Shown one piece after another: positions 6,483-9,881 of a stretch of DNA of 9,881 bases (positions within the stretch are counted from its first letter, which is position 1; the number at the start of each line of letters is the position of its first letter). Under the pieces are notes generated by a model. The model searched no databases, was not told where the DNA came from, and saw only the letters and a list, made by a program, of their open reading frames with translations. The stretch covers positions 3,163-13,043 of the forward strand of contig MHUC01000040.1 of NCBI GenBank assembly GCA_001823315.1, read 5' to 3'. The stretch is from Candidatus Wildermuthbacteria bacterium RIFCSPHIGHO2_12_FULL_40_12 (lineage in GTDB: Bacteria; Patescibacteriota; Minisyncoccia; Minisyncoccales; 2-12-FULL-40-12). The translations under genes and the position numbers were made by a program.

Positions 6483-6556
6483 CCCGGTAGTGTAATTTGG
6501 ACATGTCTTAATATTTTTGTTCGTCCCTGGCGAACAGTCCAAATTCTACTACCGGG
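6483..6556. repeat. Long palindrome in the pilin leader, REP/MITE-like
   Basis: Arms of 20 bp, 6483-6502 beginning CCCGGTAGT and 6537-6556 ending ACTACCGGG, are complementary at 18 of 20 positions; the two mismatches are adjacent, at the centre of the arm. The 34-base loop contains a second hairpin, TGTTCG...CGAACA (6529-6536 region). Direct AAA flanks (6480-6482 and 6557-6559) may be a target duplication but are low complexity. It is not followed by a T-run, so a terminator is unlikely. It could be an inserted palindromic element or a structured leader stabilising the pilin mRNA. Confidence 0.75.
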
Positions 6557-6595
6557 AAAGGTCGATTACTAAATTTTAATTAGAATAATATTAAA

Positions 6596-7024
6596 ATGCA
6601 GATTTTTACTAACAGAAAAAAAGGTTTCACTTTGATTGAATTGTTGGTCGTCATCGCCATTATCGGAATTTTGGCTTCAATCGTGTTGGTTGCCTTGGGT
6701 GGTGCAAGAGCTAAAGCTAGAGACGCAAGAATTAAGGCCGAGCTTCAGCAGTATAGGGCTAGGGCAGAAATTATTTATGACAATAACGACTTCGCCTATG
6801 ACGCGCCCGTAGATGTGTGCAATATTGGTGTTGGTGGTGATCAATCCCTCATAGATTTGGCAGGAGATATTGCAACGCAGAATGGTGGTACTTCTGTAGT
6901 TTGTAGCTCAGCGACTGGTGCATTCTGTGTTTCTTCTGTGTTGGCAACGTCAGGTCAAACTGCTTGCGTAGATTCAGCTGGAAAAACTGGTACTGTAGCT
7001 TGTGCGGCTCAGGCTTGTCCGTAA
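6596..7024 (+). CDS. pilA: Type IV pilin, probable major subunit
   Basis: A 142-residue prepilin. A short basic leader (residues 1-10, MQIFTNRKKG) ends at the prepilin peptidase site G10|F11. It is followed by the N-methylated Phe, T-L-I and the conserved E15 (position +5 of the mature protein), within the hydrophobic helix 'FTLIELLVVIAIIGILASIV'. The mature length is about 132 residues. The globular part carries six cysteines (75, 103, 111, 124, 136, 141) and the segment 'ACVDSAGKTG' near 123-132, a pattern I associate with pilins of CPR bacteria. Its own extended -10 promoter upstream and intrinsic terminator downstream make it a separately transcribed cistron, as expected for an abundant subunit. 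The downstream half uses more GGT, GCT and ACT codons than neighbouring genes. Calling it the major pilin is inference from this arrangement. Confidence 0.9.
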   Translation: MQIFTNRKKGFTLIELLVVIAIIGILASIVLVALGGARAKARDARIKAELQQYRARAEIIYDNNDFAYDAPVDVCNIGVGGDQSLIDLAGDIATQNGGTSVVCSSATGAFCVSSVLATSGQTACVDSAGKTGTVACAAQACP

Positions 7025-7059
7025 TGTTGGATTGAAAAATACTCTAACAAATTATCAAG

Positions 7060-7089
7060 AAGACGGGGTAATACCCCGTCTTTATTTTT
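7060..7089 (+). terminator. Intrinsic terminator after the pilin gene
   Basis: A 10-bp perfect stem AAGACGGGGT (7060-7069) / ACCCCGTCTT (7073-7082) with a 3-base AAT loop (or 9 bp with a 5-base loop), followed by TATTTTT. It lies 36 bp after the pilin stop and separates pilin transcription from pilD. Confidence 0.9.
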
Positions 7090-7112
7090 AATTAGAGACG
7101 CTAAGGTTAAAA

Positions 7113-7121
7113 TGCTAAAAT
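7113..7121 (+). promoter_or_regulatory. Extended -10 promoter directly before pilD
   Basis: TGCTAAAAT: -10 hexamer TAAAAT (7116-7121) with the same TGC extension seen at 6451-6453. The pilD ATG begins 7 bp after the hexamer, so transcription is predicted to start at or within a base or two of the ATG, giving a leaderless mRNA. No convincing -35 box is seen. Confidence 0.5.
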
Positions 7122-7127
7122 AGTACT

Positions 7128-7961
7128 ATGTATGTGTTTCATTATTTTATCCCGTTCGTTTCTGGATTGGTCATTGGTAGTTTTTTGAATTGCGTGATTT
7201 ATCGCTTAGAAAAAGAAGAAAGTTTCTTAAAAGGCAGGTCGTATTGTCCGAACTGCAAGCATATTTTAAATTGGCAAGATTTAATCCCTGTTGTTAGTTT
7301 TTTATGGCTTAAAGGCCAATGCCGTTATTGCCAAAAGCCGATTTCCTGGCAGTATCCTATGGTTGAGTTGGCAACGGGGTTGATGTTTCTGCTAATTTTT
7401 CTCGCTTCGCGAGATCTGGCGCAGCCAGACAATTTTCTTCTTTTTAATACGGTGTATTTGTGGGTTCTTACGAGCTTACTTATTGTCATTTTTGTCTATG
7501 ATTTAAGGCACTATATTATTCCAGACAGCATTGTTTATCCCGGAATTATCATTGCGGTTTTGTATAGATTGTTTGGGATTTGGAATTTTGGGAATTGGGA
7601 TATTTGCCTTCTCGCCCAATTTTGGTGCGGTGGTGAATTTTGGGTTTATGATTTAGGATTTAGTATTTTGCCAGCATTTGTTTTATTGGCTATAATTCTA
7701 TTTTCCGGCGGCCGTTGGATGGGTATGGGCGATTTTAAGCTGGCGATATTGATGGGTTTAATCTTGGGTTGGCCAAACATTCTTTTCGCTTTATTTTCAG
7801 CTTTTTCTCTGGGTGCTATAATTGGCTTAGGATTGATAGCGACCAAGAAAAAAGGACTGAAATCAGAAATTCCCTTCGGCCCCTTTTTAATAACAGGCAC
7901 TTTTTTGGCTCTTTTTTGGGGGCAAAGCGCCATTGATTGGTATTTAGGGCTTATTCTTTAG
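7128..7961 (+). CDS. pilD: PilD prepilin peptidase / N-methyltransferase
   Basis: A 277-residue polytopic membrane enzyme that cleaves prepilin leaders after Gly and methylates the new N-terminus. The N-terminal DiS_P_DiS region has 'GSFLNCVIYRL' (17-27) and the two cysteine pairs C40/C43 (CPNC) and C65/C68 (CRYC). The peptidase A24 catalytic aspartates are both present: D125 in 'YDLRHYIIPD' and D202 in 'GMGDFKLA'. About seven to eight hydrophobic segments follow. Between the two aspartates is a Trp-rich stretch (about 150-175) that is less typical of the family. All neighbouring genes downstream encode its substrates. It starts a new transcription unit after the pilin terminator. Full-length and apparently functional. 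Confidence 0.96.
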   Translation: MYVFHYFIPFVSGLVIGSFLNCVIYRLEKEESFLKGRSYCPNCKHILNWQDLIPVVSFLWLKGQCRYCQKPISWQYPMVELATGLMFLLIFLASRDLAQPDNFLLFNTVYLWVLTSLLIVIFVYDLRHYIIPDSIVYPGIIIAVLYRLFGIWNFGNWDICLLAQFWCGGEFWVYDLGFSILPAFVLLAIILFSGGRWMGMGDFKLAILMGLILGWPNILFALFSAFSLGAIIGLGLIATKKKGLKSEIPFGPFLITGTFLALFWGQSAIDWYLGLIL

Positions 7962-7974
7962 AAAAAAAATCACA

Positions 7975-8535
7975 ATGCGTTTCATGAAAAACCAACTACG
8001 GCAAAAAGGCGTTACTTTTGTTGAAATTATGCTGATCCTCGGCATTATAGCGATTTTGAGTTCCATCATTCTTCCTAATTACAAAGACGCCAGAGCCCAA
8101 TTTGCCCTGGAGAGGTCTGCCCATAAGTTAGCTCAAGATATTAGGCGGGCAGCCGAAATGGCGCTGGCTTCAGCAAAAATAGCGGATCCTGATAATCCCG
8201 GCGGTCCCAAGATTATTCCAGATAGCTATGGCATATATATAAAACAAAATCCAGGATACGAAATCATAATCTTTGCCGACAGAAACGGGAACGACCAAAG
8301 AGACGGCAACGATTGGGAGATAGAGGCGATAAGATTGGAAAAAGGAGTAATTGTTCAAAATCTTTCCCATCCCAACTTAAGCATAAATTTTAAACCTCCC
8401 GCTCCGACCGTAACATTCAAAACCACCTTTGGTCCCGATCCAACTGACGCTACGATAACTCTTGCCTTAGAAAATAATCCAACGATAACAAAAGAGATCG
8501 AAGTAAACAAAGCAGGTCTTGTTAATGTAAAATAA
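7975..8535 (+). CDS. GspH-like minor pilin (pseudopilin)
   Basis: A 186-residue prepilin-like protein 13 bp after pilD. The leader MRFMKNQLRQKG ends at the predicted cleavage site G12|V13, then T-F-V and E17 (+5), and a hydrophobic helix to about residue 33. Position +1 is Val rather than the usual Phe. After the helix, 'ALERSAHKLAQDIRRAAEMALA' resembles the GspH/FimT N-terminal helix. Residues 99-113 contain 'FADRNGNDQRDGND', the Asp/Asn-rich loop common in GspH-type pseudopilins (possibly metal binding; inference). Such proteins prime pilus assembly at the tip. An in-frame ATG at codon 4 is an alternative start and would leave a shorter leader. No Shine-Dalgarno sequence is present. Confidence 0.85.
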   Translation: MRFMKNQLRQKGVTFVEIMLILGIIAILSSIILPNYKDARAQFALERSAHKLAQDIRRAAEMALASAKIADPDNPGGPKIIPDSYGIYIKQNPGYEIIIFADRNGNDQRDGNDWEIEAIRLEKGVIVQNLSHPNLSINFKPPAPTVTFKTTFGPDPTDATITLALENNPTITKEIEVNKAGLVNVK

Positions 8536-8549
8536 ATATCAATATTAAA

Positions 8550-9089
8550 ATGCCTGGCCGTTTAAACATTAAAACCAGAAATGGATTTACTTTAATTGAA
8601 ACCTTATCTGCTATTTTTATTATCCTCATTGGTTTAGTCAGCGGACTCTCTTTAATCACTCAAACCATTTCCTTTATGTCATTGGCTTCGTCAAAGTTGG
8701 TGGCAAGTTATTTAACTCAAGAGGGAATTGAGATAGTAAGGAATATCCGCGACACGAATTGGTTAGAAGGATCAGGAAACTTTTGGGATGAGGGGTTAAC
8801 AGGTTGTAGTACTGGCTGTATCGCTGACTATAAGCATTCTTACGATCCTTCAGATCAAGAGGATCCAGACCTGCCGGGGTATTCCGATCAATTTCTTAAT
8901 GTTGATTCTGCTGGGTTTTACAGTTATGATCCCGGAACAGCTACTAAATTTCAAAGGAAGATTACAATCAATAACGGTTTTGACAGTGAAGGGATTTCTA
9001 TTCTTAACGTATCCGTTGTGGTTAATTGGCAGCAAGCCGGCAAAACCAACACGGTCAGCGCGCAAGAATATTTATACAATTGGCGTTAA
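8550..9089 (+). CDS. PilV/GspI-like minor pilin
   Basis: A 179-residue prepilin. The leader of 12 residues ends at G12|F13, followed by T-L-I and E17 (+5), then the hydrophobic helix to about residue 40. The segment 'SYLTQEGIEIVRNIRDTNW' (53-71) matches the 'A..l.qeGiE..r.iRd' pattern typical of PilV/GspI-type minor pilins. Two cysteines, C86 and C90 (GCSTGC), are close enough to form a local disulfide. The gene lies 14 bp after the GspH-like gene. Its start is preceded by AATATTAAA, the same bases that precede the main pilin start at 6596, and no Shine-Dalgarno sequence is seen. The role (minor pilin in the tip or priming complex) follows from family and position. Confidence 0.87.
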   Translation: MPGRLNIKTRNGFTLIETLSAIFIILIGLVSGLSLITQTISFMSLASSKLVASYLTQEGIEIVRNIRDTNWLEGSGNFWDEGLTGCSTGCIADYKHSYDPSDQEDPDLPGYSDQFLNVDSAGFYSYDPGTATKFQRKITINNGFDSEGISILNVSVVVNWQQAGKTNTVSAQEYLYNWR

Positions 9090-9112
9090 CTAAATTTATT
9101 TTATCTATCATC

Positions 9113-9676
9113 ATGCTGGGCAAAAATTTTATTCAGCGCAAGCGAAACCAGAAAGGAGTTTCTTTGATTGAATTATTGGTGGCGATGTCCGTTTTTGTAT
9201 TGATTTCCGGCGTTGTCTCGGGATTATTGATTTCCGGCATTCGCAGTCAGAGGCATACTTTAGCTTCGCGTCAATTGTTGGACCAAACATCATTTGCTTT
9301 AGAGTATATGAGCCGAGCTCTAAGGATGGCGATTAAGGACGACAGCGTAGGGTGCATTACCCCAGGTACCAACTATGAGATTACCAGTGGCGGGGCAGGT
9401 ATTAAATTCATCAATCATCTGGAGGGAGATCAATGCCAAGAATTTTTCTTGGGTGGCGCACAATTAATGCACGATAAAGGCGATGGCAATCCTTCTCTTC
9501 CATTAACCTCCGACAAACTTGAAGTAACGAACCTTAATTTCGATCTTGCGGGAGATGCGTCCGGAGATAATCTACAACCAAGGGCTACCGTCGCTTTTTC
9601 GGTCCAGGACGCAGATAAAAATTGGCCAGCTATTAAAATGCAGACAACGGTTTCTCAAAGAAACCTTGACGAATAA
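9113..9676 (+). CDS. PilW/GspJ-like minor pilin
   Basis: A 187-residue prepilin. I chose ATG 9113 over the upstream in-frame ATG 9026, because starting at 9113 gives a normal 15-residue basic leader (MLGKNFIQRKRNQKG), while the longer version would overlap the previous gene by 64 bp and place 44 residues before the cleavage site. Cleavage is predicted at G15|V16, with E20 at +5, and the hydrophobic helix runs to about 42. 'LLDQTSFALEYMSRALRMA' (55-73) is the helix typical of PilW/GspJ-type subunits. Two cysteines in the globular part (C81 and one about 27 residues later) may pair. The gap to the preceding gene is 23 bp, and the next gene begins 1 bp after its stop. Confidence 0.87.
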   Translation: MLGKNFIQRKRNQKGVSLIELLVAMSVFVLISGVVSGLLISGIRSQRHTLASRQLLDQTSFALEYMSRALRMAIKDDSVGCITPGTNYEITSGGAGIKFINHLEGDQCQEFFLGGAQLMHDKGDGNPSLPLTSDKLEVTNLNFDLAGDASGDNLQPRATVAFSVQDADKNWPAIKMQTTVSQRNLDE

Positions 9677-9677
9677 T

Positions 9678-9881
9678 ATGATAGGACAAACTAAGGAAAA
9701 CTTGCCAAGACGCGTACGGGGGCAGAAAGGAGTAATTCTTTTTTTAGCCGTAATCATAATGGCTATTTTGCTGTCCATTGGTCTTGGTATTAGCGTTATT
9801 TTAATAGGACAAATTAGAATGGTTAGAGATATCGGTAACTCTGTCATCGCTTTTTACGCCGCCGATACGGGAATAGAGAAG
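9678..9881 (+). CDS. PilX/GspK-like minor pilin, N-terminal part
   Basis: Starts at ATG 9678, 1 bp after the preceding stop, and runs off the right edge with 68 residues visible. A basic leader (to G18) precedes a long hydrophobic helix (about 19-45) that begins 'GVILFLAVIIMAILLSIG', followed by 'QIRMVRDIGNSVIAFYAAD'. There is no Glu at position +5 after the predicted G18|V19 cleavage. PilX- and GspK-type subunits commonly lack it, and the 'AFYAADTGIE' ending fits PilX_N-type proteins. It completes the usual H-V-W-X order of minor pilins. The C-terminal globular part is outside the window, so length and function cannot be assessed. Confidence 0.8.
   Translation, partial: MIGQTKENLPRRVRGQKGVILFLAVIIMAILLSIGLGISVILIGQIRMVRDIGNSVIAFYAADTGIEK

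Noticed and set aside
9026..9112. Longer N-terminus for the PilW-like gene from ATG 9026
   Set aside because: It would overlap the preceding gene by 64 bp and put 44 residues before the prepilin cleavage site; ATG 9113 gives a normal basic leader.

Overview
The window is a single-strand (+) type IV pilus (T4P) assembly locus. The gene order, compact proteins and minor-pilin wording (for example the 'YLTQEGIEIVRNIRD' motif and the 'AFYAADTGIEK' ending) suggest a member of the Candidate Phyla Radiation/Patescibacteria (Parcubacteria-like). This is an inference from style, not from a marker gene. The genetic code looks standard: TGA terminates one gene and no gene has an internal TGA. Base composition is moderately AT-rich. 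No credible gene lies on the minus strand.

Layout. Positions 1-1720 hold the inner-membrane alignment complex: the C-terminal end of PilM, then PilN, PilO and a 90-residue single-pass protein in the PilP position. Positions 1745-4992 hold the motor: PilB extension ATPase, a stand-alone CheY-like receiver, and PilT retraction ATPase. Positions 4993-5192 are non-coding and almost filled by a roughly 177-bp structured repeat element. It has terminal inverted repeats and an apparent 4-5 bp target duplication, and it abuts the GTG start of pilC. PilC (5193-6398) is the platform protein. A second non-coding gap (6399-6595) carries an extended -10 promoter and a 74-bp long palindrome. After it come the main pilin candidate (6596-7024), a strong intrinsic terminator, a probable leaderless promoter, PilD prepilin peptidase, and four minor pilins or pseudopilins (GspH-like, PilV-like, PilW-like, and a truncated PilX-like one). 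The right edge of the window cuts the last of these.

How it works together. PilD cleaves and N-methylates the pilin and minor pilins. PilM/N/O, with the small protein, link the cytoplasmic ATPases to the pilus base. PilC is turned by PilB for extension and PilT for retraction. The receiver protein is a plausible phospho-switch on one of the motors. No secretin (PilQ) is seen here, but the operon continues beyond both edges.

Most genes are ordinary T4P parts. The non-ordinary content is in the two intergenic gaps (a MITE-like element fused to the pilC start, and a palindrome in the pilin leader), in the absence of Shine-Dalgarno sequences at the starts examined, and in the single in-frame TGA separating the receiver from PilT.
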